This document shows positions 19,175-30,693 of a DNA stretch of 64,000 nt, in pieces. Positions within the stretch are counted from its first letter, which is position 1; each line of letters opens with the position of its first letter. The translations under genes were made by a program, and so were the position numbers. Source of the stretch: Vigna angularis (lineage: Eukaryota > Streptophyta > Magnoliopsida > Fabales > Fabaceae); NCBI RefSeq assembly GCF_016808095.1, contig NC_068974.1, positions 14,694,001 to 14,758,000 of the forward strand, read 5' to 3'. Under the pieces are notes generated by a model. That model saw only the letters and a list, made by a program, of their open reading frames with translations. It did not search any database and was not told the DNA's origin.

Positions 19175-21140
19175 TGATGACAAATTTATGAACACCGAAA
19201 TACGGCGCCACAAACTTGTTGAACAATCGACAAGTGTGACCGAATCGTTTCAAGTAATAAACTCGGTAAGACCAAGTATCGTTCTCCCAAAGGACTCACG
19301 GCCTAGTTTAGTTATGTGATTCGTTGATTATTTAAGACTTAAGAACGAAATAAGTGGAATTTAATATGCAAAACAGAAAATAAACATGTATGCATGAGTT
19401 TTGATCAATGGCTAAAACAAAATAGGTTTAATCCTTTTCGACATCCCTATTTATGTACAAATGTCTCAATTGGGTCCTCGTTTTCTAAAGTGTATCAAAA
19501 TGGTCCCTAATTTTGAAAATTGATATCAATTGAGTCCTTTCCGTTAAGTTGGCTGGACGACGTTAAAAAAATTGATGAGTGGATGCTAAGATGACGAACG
19601 AACGCTCGTCCACCAGCGAACGAACGCTCGTCCATCAGCGAACGAACGCTCGTCGACCACCGAACGAACGGTCGTCCAGTGTGGAACGAACGGTCGTCCA
19701 ACAGTAAGAGGTCGACGAGCGTTCGTTCTCTGGTGGACGAGCGTTCGTTTGCTGGTGGATGAGCGTTCGTTCGCTGGTGGACGAGCGTTCGTTCGCTGGT
19801 GGACGAGCGTTCGTTCGACATCTTAGCATCCACTCATCAATTTTTTTAACGCCGTCCAGCCAACTTAACGGAAAGGACTCAATTGATATCAATTTTCAAA
19901 ATTAGGGACCATTTTGATACACTTTAAAAAACGAGGACCCAATTGAGACATTCGTACATAAATAGGGATGTCGAAAAGGATTAAACCAACAAAATACAAA
20001 CACTTCAATGGAATATATGGATAAGTATGTTGTTGGGGTTATCAATTTCATCTTATCCACTCTCATATATTTTAGGAATTCAACATTCTTTTCATCATTG
20101 TTAATGCCACTCTCTAAATTACCTTGCAAGAAGGCCCATCCCTAATTACGAGTTCATACAATTCCTAGCATTCCTAATAATTAGTTCTTTTAGTGCAGGA
20201 GCTTAACGACAACCAATATACTATTGGGAGAAATTCCCCAGATCTAGACTTCCCCGTACGTTCCCGTATCGACAAAATCAATAATCATGCATTGAATGAG
20301 TTAAACAAAGCAAGCATTGAGCAAAGAGGAAAAACCCTAACTACTGATGAAAGAAAGCATAGGTCTTAAATATAAGATGTAAAAACAAATTCCATATATG
20401 AGAGTTTCACAAGACTACATTGATTCCCCAACAACAATACAAGGTTTAGTTCACCATATTCATGGTGAAACTAGATGAATAATAATGGAAGAATGAAAGA
20501 TAAAACCCTAGAAAGGTGAAGAGGTAGCCTGAGCATCCAAGATCCTCCTTCAAAGGGGTGGAAGAGAGAGTGTTTGCTTCGTTTCTACCAAAGATACAAA
20601 CCCTAGGAACACCTAATGCTTATATATTGTTCGTAATAATACAGAAAATTAGGCCCAAGCCCATAAAAGTAACAAAAAACCGGTCCAAGCCCACTTAGAA
20701 TGGCACTCAGCGGTATTTTACCGCTGAGCGATAAAAGCGCATGATCCATTTTTCCCCCAGCTGTTGTTTTTGCCCCTCAACGGTGATTTTGGCACCTGAA
20801 AAGTGCCGCTCAGCGCCACTTGGTCACACTTTTTCTGCGTTCTGGTTGATTTTTCAGCATTCTGGTTGCTTGGTTGACTTTTTTGGTTGACTGGTTGACT
20901 TTTCTGGTTTCTGGTTGACTTTTCAGCACTCCAATCATTCGGTACTTCCATTCTTCTTTCAAATCATTCAATTAGCCTACAAAATCAAGGGAATCTTGCA
21001 CAAAACCATTAAATTCACTTTCAACTTTCTTATTCACAAAACTAAAGCAAAAATATGAGTTCAAGCTAGTTTCTAAGTCTTAAAGGTTGCTTTTGGGATC
21101 AATTTTAAGCATAAAAATAACGGTTTTTCAACCGTTATCA
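19175..21140 (-). mobile_element. Family A solo LTR inserted in the extra ORF
   Basis: Flanked by the 5-bp duplication ATGGG (19170-19174 and 21141-21145), with termini TGATGAC and TTATCA on the plus strand. Without the MITE it carries, it is about 1.39 kb. No internal element sequence remains, so it is the product of LTR-LTR recombination. U3 has a GTTGACT-rich block (20830-20935) and CCGCTGAGCG palindromes (20705-20820). Confidence 0.9.
19425..19987. mobile_element. Mutator-type MITE, near-perfect inverted repeat
   Basis: 563 bp with a 9-bp target duplication AACAAAATA (19416-19424 and 19988-19996) and termini GGTTTAATCC. The two halves are almost exact inverted repeats over most of their length, so the transcript would fold into one long hairpin. 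The centre is a run of CGAACGAACGCTCGTCC units facing its own complement. It carries no coding capacity. A 9-bp duplication with long terminal inverted repeats points to the Mutator superfamily. Confidence 0.9.
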
Positions 21141-21145
21141 ATGGG

Positions 21146-21325
21146 CACTTCTCCTTTGTTGTGCGATCAGGAACTTGAATGTCAATATTGGATAGGTAAT
21201 AGCTGATAAGATAAGGGTGTGTGCTAACACAACAAAAAACAAAGCACCCTTAGGACATCCTTCTTTGATCACACACCTTTGCAAGATAGCTGGGGTGGAT
21301 ACTTCTGCTCCACCATTTGAGAGGC
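21146..21325 (+). pseudogene. A3 extra ORF, continuation after the solo LTR
   Basis: Continues the frame family interrupted at 19169: AACAACAAAGCACCC-like codons for NNKAP, a CATCCTTCTTTGATCACACA block, and CCACCATTTGAGAGGC matching A2 at about 10168. It is cut at 21325 by another family A LTR, so the acidic C-terminus is missing from this copy. Confidence 0.65.
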
Positions 21326-22162
21326 TGATAACGGTTGAAAAACCGTTATTTTTATGCTTAAATTTGATACCAAAAGCAACCTTTAAGACTTAGAAACTAG
21401 CTTGAAATCATATTTTAACTTTAGTTTTGAGAATAAGAGAGTTGAAAGTGAATTTAATGGTTTTATGCAAGATTCCCTTGATTTTGTAGGCTAATTGAAT
21501 GATTTGAAAGAAGAATTGAAATACCGAATGATTGGAGTGCTGAAAAGTCAACCAGAAACCAGAAAAGTCAACCAGTCAACCAGAAAAGTCAACCAGTCAA
21601 CAAGAAAAGTCAACCAGTCAACCAGAATGCTAAAAAACCAACCAGAACGCAGAAAAAGTCTGACCGAGTGGCGCTGAGCGGAAAGTTGGCGTTGAGCGGC
21701 AGTTTTCAGGTGCCGAAATCACCGCTGAGGGGCAAAACAGCAGCTGGGGGGCAAAATGGATCAACCGCTAGTACCGCTCAGCGGTAAAATACCGCTGAGT
21801 GCCATTCTAAATGGGCTTGGACTGTTTTTTTGGCACTTTTATGGGCTTGGGCCTAATTTTTCTGTATTTTTGGAATAGTATATAAGCTTTAGGACGTCCT
21901 AGGGTTTGTATCTTTGGCTGGGAGGAAGTAGAAACACACTTTTCACCCCTTGGGGGTAGATTGGGAGATGGTGACGGCTCTCCTCTTCACCTTTTTAGGG
22001 TTTATTCTTTCATTCTTTCATTGTAATTCATCTAGGTTCACCATGAATATGGTGAACTAAACTCTGTATGTTTGTTGGGGAATCAATGTAATCTTGTGAA
22101 GCTCTCATATATGGAATCTGTTTTTACATCTTTTAATTAAGATTTATGCTTTCTTTCATCAT
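21326..22162 (+). mobile_element. Family A LTR, 5' two-thirds
   Basis: Starts TGATAACGG directly inside the extra ORF, with no polypurine tract before it, so it is a separate insertion. It has the terminal hairpin, a GTCAAC-rich array (21545-21625), CCGCTGAGCGG-type motifs (21665-21805) and TATATAAG at 21879-21886. Around 22162 (TTTCTTTCATCAT) it breaks and A4 LTR sequence begins. Confidence 0.8.
21545..21625 (+). promoter_or_regulatory. Tandem GTCAAC array in LTR U3 (W-box-like)
   Basis: Seven AGTCAA(C) cores in about 80 bases, in units like AGTCAACCAGTCAACCAG and GAAAAGTCAACC. The complement TTGAC is the core bound by WRKY transcription factors. A related block lies in the solo LTR at 20830-20935. 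Binding is inferred. Confidence 0.45.
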
Positions 22163-23194
22163 GAAACCTGTTTGGGGCGCTGAGCGCAACTTCTGCAGAT
22201 GTGAATTTTAGGTTAAAATGGGGCTAAAGCTTAAGTTGACCCATGAGATACTTTCCTTACCCTAAGTCTCGCCCTAGTCGCCCCATTCACTCTCCACTCT
22301 TTTGGACCAAGCCTTGTTTCTACTCTGATCCAACTCTATTTAAAGGACCCAGGCGCTCTAGGTTTTGTATCTCTGGCTGGAGCAACACAACAACATAATC
22401 TTTTACTCTCTGAAGGCTGATCTGGAGGCGGGAGCTTCCTCCTCTACTTTTAGGGTTTTGCTATCTCATGTTTTTCCATTGTTCATCTAGTTTCTCCATG
22501 TCTATGGGGAACTAAACTCTATTTGTTGTTGGGGAATGATGTAACTTTGTGAACTCTCATGTATTTGAATTGCATCTTATTTTTATATGCTTTATTCATT
22601 AATTGTTAGGAAATTCATGTGTTTCAATGCTTCCTCTATTTAACTCATTTAGTTGCATGAGTTATGAATTGCATGAGTGCGGGGAGGTTCCTTACAATTC
22701 AGATTCTTGTTGAATTCTCCCAAGGGTAATATTTCTCAAGGATGAGGGTATGAGTACTTGGTCGTCTTAAGCTCTTGATCTTCAGACTTAATTTTCTAGA
22801 AACGCTACGAATTTCACGAACTAGGAATTAAGGCAGGCTTATTGCACCGAGGGATCGGGTTCTAAGTAATTTAGTGAGTGACGTTAACATTAATGTAAAA
22901 AGAAGAATTCTTATATACATAAGAGTAAACTTGGTGAAATCAAAGCCTAACAACATAATCATCTCATTTTATAAACCACATCGTTCATCTCTGTGTTACT
23001 TTGCTATTGATCAATTGCATTGATATTTAATTTTCTGTCTTTGCATTTTAAACCAATGATCTTGTTTCTTTTAAGTCTTAATTAATTGAGTTATCACATG
23101 ACTGTTTATTGCGGAGAGTCCTCTGGGATACGATACTTGGTCTTACCATTTTATATTACTTGTGCGATACGGTACACTTGCTGATCCATTAACA
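22163..23194 (+). mobile_element. A4 5' LTR, 5' end missing
   Basis: The partner of the 3' LTR at 27276-31921, sharing CTCTATTTAAAGGAC, GGTTTTGTATCTCTGG and GATCTGGAGGCGGGAGC. It ends CCATTAACA. The first part of U3 is lost at the junction with the preceding LTR. It is the short LTR subtype. Confidence 0.8.
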
Positions 23195-23200
23195 AGTTTT

Positions 23201-23216
23201 TGGCGCCGTTGCGGGA
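23201..23216 (+). other. A4 primer-binding site, tRNA-Asp type
   Basis: TGGCGCCGTTGCGGGA begins six bases after the LTR end. It matches the tRNA-Asp complement for 12 bases, then lacks one C. Confidence 0.75.
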
Positions 23217-23367
23217 ACTCACGATTTAAACTATTGTATTTGTGTGATTCTTAATTAATTTTGGCTTTATTCTATTTTAATTTATTTTATTTTATTTTAT
23301 TTTTGTATATTTTATTTTTATTTTTATTTTTGTGATAACAATGTTTTCTAGGGTTTTTTTTTGGTTT

Positions 23368-25535
23368 ATGCAACATACAGTTAGAACAAGGAGCAACAAA
23401 AGTTTTTAACCACTTCTTGAAGGACTTGAGACTAATACAAGGCCACTGAGAAAGAGATTATCTAGAGTACCTTCTCTAGAAATAATTTCACAGGTCTTAC
23501 AATCTGATCAAAAAAGGATGGACAACAATGAGGGCAGGCGTACCTTGGCAGATTATGCAACTGTTGTTGGCCCTTACCATTTTAACAGCATTGCAAAGCC
23601 AACAGTTAATGTCGTAAGAATGAAGATGAAGCCCGCTTTGATCCATCTAGTGAAAAGCAACCAATTCAATGGATTATCCCATGAAATTCCATATAGGCAT
23701 CTGACCACTTTTAATGAGAATTGTAACACTGTGAAGCTGAATGGAGTGTCAGATGATGCTATAAGATTGAGATTGTTTCCTTTCTCTCAAGGAGGAAACA
23801 CTAAACTTTGCCTAAACTCTTTTCCTGAAAACAACTTTACTAGGTGGGAAGATGTGGTTGCAAAATTTTTGAATAAATATTTCCCACAATCAAAGATCAA
23901 TAAAGGGAAGCAGGAAATCTCTTCTTTCAGCCAAGGCATGGATGAATCATTAGGGCAACCATGGGACAGATACAAAAGCTTGTTGAGAAAAACACCTACT
24001 CATGGTTTTGATGAAGCATCAGTAGTCATTCTTTTCCTAAAGGTCTTAGTTCACAAACCAAATTAATGTTGGATGCCTTAGCTGGAGGCAATATCAAGTG
24101 CAAGACTCCAAAGGAAGCTTATGAATTAATTGACAACATGGCTGCTAATGATAAGGAGATGCATAATGAAAGAAAAAATCCATCACAACCTAAGGGAGTT
24201 TTACAGCTATAGTCCTATGATGCCTTGCTTGCTCAAAATAAGATTATCACTCAACAATTGGAAATCTTGACAAAGAAGCTTTCTCAACCATCAAAGGAAG
24301 GCAAGAATGTCTCACAGGTTCAACGACAACTTTGTGAGCTATGTGGTGGTGATCATATTAATGGTCAATGTGCAATGCTTGAGAATCTCAATGAGAATGT
24401 GAACTACATGGGCAACCAATTTCGCCCTAATAACTACAATCAAGGGTGGAAATCTCATCCAAGCACATGACAATGCCAATTTGGGCAAACTGGTGGACAA
24501 TTCAATAGACCACCACAACAACAACAACAATAGTGGCAACAACAATCATCTCTATCTGACAGAACTACAAAGCTTGAGGAGACTCTCCAATAATTCATGC
24601 AGGCAACTCTGTCCACTCAGAAAAGCACTGAAGTTGTTATAAGGAATTTAGAGATGCAGATTGTTCAATTAGCCAACAAGATGGAGGAGAGGCCTAACAA
24701 AAATTTTGGGGCTAATATTGAAGTTAACCCCAAAGAAGAATGTAAGACTATTGTGAGTATGAAAGATGAGAGAGAAAAAGAGAAAGAAAAGTTGAGTGAG
24801 AAAGAAAAAGAAGAGAGTGAGATAAAACAAAAAGATGAAAAAAAAAGTGAGAGAAAAGAAAAAGAAAATTTGATTGAAAAAGAAAGAGAGGAGAGTTAGA
24901 GAGAGAGAGAAATAAGAGGTTGAGAGAAAAAGAGAAAAAGTAGAGAAAAATCTCAATCACCCTGAAGAGTACTCCCAAAAAGAAAAATAAAAACAATTAG
25001 GCTGCATTGAAGAAATTTCTAGAGAATTAGGAATCAAAATTCCTGTGACTGAAGCACTACAGCAGTTTCCTGAATGTGTTAATTTTTTGAAAAAACTCCT
25101 CAAAAGAAAAAAATATTTAAATGAGGAAACAAGGGAAGTACAAGAATGCAGTGTGATCTTACAAAAGGCATTCCCTCCTAAGGTTGAAGATCCATGATGT
25201 TTCATCATTGTACTATTGGGAAACATAAAATAGGGAAAGCCCTAATTGATTTAGGGTCCAATATTAATTTGATGCCCTTATCTGTTCTTGAAAAGATTGG
25301 TGGCCTTGAAGTCAAACTTGCAAAGATGACTCTGTTTATGGCTGATGGATCCATCAAAAAGCCCTATGATGTTGTGGAAGATGTGATGATTCAAATTGAC
25401 AATCTCAGATTTCTGGTAGATTTTGTGATAATGGAGATGAGGGAGGATTTGGAGATCCCTATTATTCTTGGAAGGCCGTTCATGAAAACGACCAAGGTGA
25501 TTTTCAATGTCTTCAATGTTGAGCAGCCAATCTAG
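23368..25535 (+). pseudogene. A4 gag-protease frame, broken
   Basis: ATG at 23368 (QHTVRTRSNKS), with a stop soon after and a good frame from 23518: gag core EIPYRHLTTFNENCNTVKLNG, FPENNFTRWEDVVAKFLNKY, PWDRYKSLLRKTPTHGFDE. A one-base deletion near 24035 (KVLVHKPN) shifts the frame. The CCHC knuckle CELCGGDHINGQC is at about 24335-24375, followed by a K/E-rich linker. The aspartic protease LIDLGSNINLMP through ILGRPFMKTTKV occupies 25194-25535. Stops at glutamine and tryptophan positions add to the damage. Same layout as A3, again without RT or integrase. The short leader (23217-23367) is T-rich. Confidence 0.8.
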
Positions 25536-25892
25536 GTGAAAAAGACTAGTCTCAGGACTTCAACGGGAGGTACACCAGAGATCGATACTAAAGCTGCCAA
25601 GCCAGGTACGAAAGGTAAAAAGTGTTTTTTGTCACAGGTACAGGAAGTAGAAAAAGACAACAAAGGAGCAATTGTTCATCAAAATTCTCTAGAGAAACAT
25701 GAAAAACTAAAAACCAGGAATACCAGTAAAATTTAACAAAAAGCTTTGGGTTGTGAAAGAACTCAGAGTTGATGGACTGATAGAGACTGAATCTCCAATT
25801 TCAAGGAGAACTAAAAAAGTGAACAAGAAGTTGCTAAAGATCAATTGGTGTGGAATAGAAAAAGATGATACCAATATCAAAGATGTGACATG
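25536..25892 (+). pseudogene. A4 short frame after the protease
   Basis: Reads KKLWVVKELRVDGLIETE and SRRTKKVNKKLLKINW up to TGA at 25890-25892, the counterpart of 17224-17409. A frame change separates it from the protease. It ends just before GGGTCAAACAAGTAACGTTAA. Confidence 0.5.
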
Positions 25893-27275
25893 AACTTATT
25901 GGGTCAAACAAGTAACGTTAAAGAAGCGCTTATTGGGAGACAACCCAGCTCTCTAAACCTTTCCCTTGTTTTTAATTTATTATTTTTATTTTGTTTATTG
26001 TTGAATTTTTTTATAATTCCAGTTTTTTATTATTTTTCTGTAGTTTAGGAATGATGTAATTTGCTCTATTTTAGTGTAGTGGTTTAGTTCTTCTGATGTT
26101 GTGTTTTGATGAGTGTTACTTTTTTATGCTTATTGTTTGGGTTGATGTTAAGATGATGCATGATGTGAAAATACACAGGTGGTTGCTTCTAACTTGTGAA
26201 ACAGATGCTTGAAGTAAAACTTTATTGAGATAATAAGCAGGATGCTTTTCTAAATTCTAGAACTTGAGAGTACCTATGTGAGTTTTGGGCTTCAGAACTG
26301 TTATAAATAATTGTTATTACTTTGGAAGCATGAATGATTTTGCCCAAAGTTTATGTGATTGAACTACTTGCTTGCAGTTTTCATATGATTAAGGTTATCT
26401 TTTGTTTTCCCTTACTCTTTTAGCCTTCATAATTTTTTCCACTGAAGAGAAAACCAATTGTTTACCCTTTGAACCTTGAGCTGTATCATGTTTTAAAACC
26501 TGTGTGACAATGTTTACCTTGAGTTAAGATGAGAACATTTGTGAGATACTGAAAAAGGTTCAAGTTTTGTTGCTGGTAAGCAACCCACTTTTCTGGGCAG
26601 TGAGCAATTGAAAAATAAAAATAATTGAAAAGCAAAAGCAATTGAAAGGCAAAAGCACAAGAAAAGAAAAGAAAAAAAATTAAAAAGAAAAGAAAAGCTC
26701 ACTGCAAGGGAAAGTTGGAAATAAGTGAAAAAGAGGATCTTTGTGTAATTGTTAATATCTCTCTTAACTCAAGGGATTTTGGTGCCCAGAAAAACCAATT
26801 TTCTTCTTATCCCAGCCAAGTTACAAGCCATGAAAAGCCCTTGTGATGAAAACCTACTTGTGAGTCTGTTTAATTACGGTTAAATGAAAGGAAAAGTTAA
26901 TTTATGTGACACTATGATGGTAGAGTGAAAAAGACACCAATACTATACACTTGTGAGTGAGTGATACACTTTTGAGTGCTTGAGTGAAACACTTTCCTTC
27001 GTGAGAAATAGTTCTTTGAATTTCTGATTACATCTCTGCTTGGTTGATTGATTATTTTTAAGGATAGCATATGTTGAACTGTTTGAGCATCACTTTGAGT
27101 TATTTGAGAGAAAGCATCTGTGCATCTTAACTGATATTCTTATGATGAGTTGATTAAAGTGATTACTTGTCTTGGAAAAAATTTTGAAAAACTGTTGAAC
27201 CACTATGATCTTTGTTGAGAGCTAAGTTACATTTTGTTTTGCTTGAGGACAAGCAAAGTTCTAAGTTTGGGGTTG
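25893..27275 (+). other. A4 3' non-coding region with polypurine tract
   Basis: Contains the post-stop hairpin (25933-25948), then 1.3 kb alignable to the 3' regions of A2 and A5. The extra ORF is absent here. It ends AAGTTTGGGGTTG at 27263-27275, the purine tract before the 3' LTR. Confidence 0.7.
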
Positions 27276-27633
27276 TGATAACAGTTTAAAATATCGTTAT
27301 CTGTGATGTAATTTTGATACTAAAAGCAACCTTTTCACTTAGAAACTTGCTTGAAATCATGCTTTTTTTTTATTAATTTGTGTGAATAAGAGAGTTGAGG
27401 TTGAATTTGATGATTTTATAACTAATTCCCTTTGTTTTGATAGAAAATGAGTTAATACAGGAAGCAAAGATGAAGTGTTAAGGAAATAGAGCTCAAAAAA
27501 GCCTGGAAAGGCACCAGAAGGGGGAACCACACGAAGCTTGGGCGACCTGCAAGAGGCTTGAACATGGAAAAATTGACATTTATCGTCCGGGCGCCCTCCT
27601 AGGCCGCTTGAGCGACGGACCCCGAAGCCCAAG

Positions 27634-30117
27634 TGATGAGTGCATATTTATGCCCGCATTTATGCTTTAAAAATTAAATTTTTGATGAGATATTTGTGCT
27701 TAAATGGTTGATTTAAAGAAGATTTGTGATGATTGGATTGATTGTGTTTGGAAACAAAAGGGGCGTAAAAAGTGTGTTTTAGTGCATAAATTATTCTTGG
27801 ATGTTCTAAGGTTTATTTGTGCAACTGAAATTATAAGTTATATTGGTCCAAATGGTAATTCAAGGCCCAAAATCAGGTTTTATTTGAAAAATAATATACA
27901 GATGGGCCAAACAGGCAACTTTTACCCTTGCACCTCCCAATTTCCCTACATACACCCCTCTCCTCTTAACCAGGCCCAATACTAAGCCACACAGTAACCC
28001 TATTCTGAATACACCTCCTAAGTTTCCTGTTCATACCCCTCTTACCACTAACTAATCAGACTTCACCAGATCATGCCATGTGGTCGTCCACCATTAACAG
28101 ATTAAACCACCCAAATGATGCCACATCACTGATCCTTTTAGTCACTAGTGAACCAATCAGAACACACCACCTTAGCCCTAACACATGAGCATAATCTTCT
28201 CCACAAAAACCCTAGCCACCGCTCTACCGTCAACCGTCGTTTGTCATGAATCACCACCGTCAACCTTCACTCTGCACCACGCCGCCACTGCCTTCGTTCT
28301 AATCCATGAACTTCGCCGGACCATGTGTCGTCGCTACCATTTCACGCCGCCGGCCACCACGAGTCTTCCGCTCGCATAGCAATCGCAAATCGCGATTCTG
28401 ACATGGACGCTATCAACGAGCATCAACACCGCACGACCACCATCATCTCCCTCCTTTCTCGCTGGCGCATCAACAAACTACCACTCCCACCACCACAGTT
28501 TCGCATCTCGACCACCATCGCGCAACCTTTCTTCTTCCTCGCGAAACCGCGCCACTGTCACGCCACTGTCCATCACGCAGATCCATGCTGCCGTGAAGTC
28601 ATCGCGCACTCCTCCTCCTTCATGCGCAACCGTCGCACCTATCCACGCCGCGACACCACTATCAAACACGCACCAGCCATCGCGAGACTTCATCGTCCTC
28701 CACGCACCAGCCACCGTGCGACTTCATCGTCCGCCACCGTCAAAGCAGCCGCCACAGGAGCAAAGGGGGAAGCCCTTTCCCAATCTGAAACCCTAATTTG
28801 GTGAGAAAGAGGGCTGCCACGTGGCAGCGCTTTATTGGTCGCATCCTTTCTCTGGTCAAAGCTGGTCAATAGGGGTTCTGATGCAATTTTGGAAAATTCT
28901 GAAGGGGCTAAAGTGCAGATAGAGGAAATTTCAGGGCTTATGTGTAATTTTGGAAATTCAGAAAAGCTAAAAGATAAAATTCAGTTGTTGAATTAATTTA
29001 ATTTGGGCATATCAACAGAAAATATCTTCCCAATAATGTTATAATTATGTAAATCTTTTAGTTATTTGGAAGATATAAGATAAAAGATTCTATCAACTGA
29101 ATATTCAAAGTCCAAGCCCAATCAACCCTATATAAAGAAACCTAGGGGAGGCAGAAAAGGGACTTCACTTCATTCATTCATTCACCACTTCTCTCTCTCT
29201 TATTTCATCTTGTATTCAACTCCATTCATGGAGAGCTAAGCAAGTAGGGCTATTCTGCTGCAATTCCATTATGGATTCTGAGGTTAGATTGAGTTAATAC
29301 AATTGTTTATTTTGATTATTGATTTAAGTTGTTTTCTCTCTATGTCTTTCACCTCTCTATCAAATTAAAAGCAAAGATTTTTGCATCATAATGTGTTTGA
29401 ATCTACATGCATATTGATTATATGAGTTCTAGGGTTTCTAGGTTTAATTGAGAATCTACTTTGATTTAATTTAGGAACTTTCATATGATTAAATGGTTTT
29501 TACTATTAATTGAGAATGTACTTTGATTGGTAGTAATAATTTCAACTATAATCAATTGAGAATTTACTTTGATTGATTAAATTTTAACTTGATTCGGAGA
29601 TTTAAGAATAGACATGATTAAATACAATAGAATTTGATTGAGAATGTACTTTGGTTGAATTTATTGTGAATAATCTAGAAAGGTTTTGCATTTGATTGAG
29701 AATTTACTTTGGTTAAATGCATGATCTCCCTCAAATTAATTAAGAATGTACTTTAATTAATGTGAAACTTAAATAATAATCAGTTAATTAATTTGAAACT
29801 TAAATAATAATCAATTGAACAATTATCTGTGAATAACCGATGATGAATCTATCTTGGAAAAGCAGTGGAATTAGCCTATTTCATCATAATTGTTTTTAAG
29901 TTTCTTATTTGTTCTTTAAACCTTCTCCAAACATCATTTTTATTCTTAAACATTGCATTGCATTCATAAGATTCAAATATTAAAAAGCAATTCCGTATTC
30001 GTTGGGAGACGACTTAGGGTTACTTTAACCCTATCTACTTTCTTGAATACTACATAGCAATACTGAAGTTGCCTTGAAAAGTAGTATTAATTTGATACCT
30101 TCAACGACAACCTATCA
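27634..30117 (+). mobile_element. Family B solo LTR, plus strand
   Basis: 2.48 kb, from TGATGAGTGC to AACCTATCA; a truncated inverted copy lies at 34152-36438. It has a GC-rich, CAC/CCG-rich part (28190-28800), CTATATAAAG near 29129 as a probable TATA box, a hairpin array (29438-29761) and GTTGGGAGACGAC near the end, a wording common in Ty3 LTRs. No internal element sequence was found, so it is read as a solo LTR. No clean target duplication is visible. Long frames in the GC-rich part are probably compositional. Confidence 0.7.
29438..29761 (+). repeat. Array of six stem-loops with a constant GAGAAT-N-TACTTT loop
   Basis: Units at 29438-29474, 29502-29534, 29549-29579, 29626-29665, 29688-29720 and 29735-29761. 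Each has the loop (G/A)AGAAT-N-TACTTT between arms unrelated in sequence from unit to unit but complementary within the unit, often through G-U pairs. Example: GCATTTGATT with GGTTAAATGC; ATTAATT with AATTAAT. The array lies downstream of the TATA box, so it would be in the transcript. Confidence 0.65.
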
Positions 30118-30693
30118 TTAGGCGACCAACTGAAGCTCAAGCCCTACATGAGAGCTGCTCACCGCCCAGGCTCCCTAAATGGGGTGCCCGAGCGTCGTGC
30201 ATTGCAAATCGAGCCTAGTTTTTGCTTTGTTTTGATTATTTTGGACCGGTCCCTGTTTCTACTCTATTCCAACTCTATTTAAAGGACCTAGGTGCTCTAA
30301 GTTTTGTATCTCTGGTTGGAGCAACAAACCAGAACACTTTTCTACTCTCTAAAGGTGAATCTGGAGGCGGGAGCTTCCTCCTCTACTTTTAGGGTTTTGT
30401 TATCTCATGTTTTTGCATTGTTCATCTAGTTTCTCCATGTCTATGGGGAACTAAACTCTATTTGTTGTTAGGGAATGATGTAACCTTGTGAACTCTCATG
30501 TATTTGAATTGATTCTTAGTTTTATATGCTTTATTCATTAATTGTTAGGGAATTCATGTGTTTCTGTGCTTGCCCTATTTAACTCATTTAGTTGCATGAT
30601 TTATGAATTGCATGAGTGTCGGGAGGTTCCTTACAATTCAGATTCTTGTTGAATTCTCCCAAGGGTAATATTTCTCAGGGATGAGGGTATGAG

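Noticed and set aside
28185..28804. Frames of 64-159 codons in the family B LTR as host genes
   Set aside because: They lie in a CAC/CCG-rich block of an LTR, lack any recognised domain and overlap frames on both strands.
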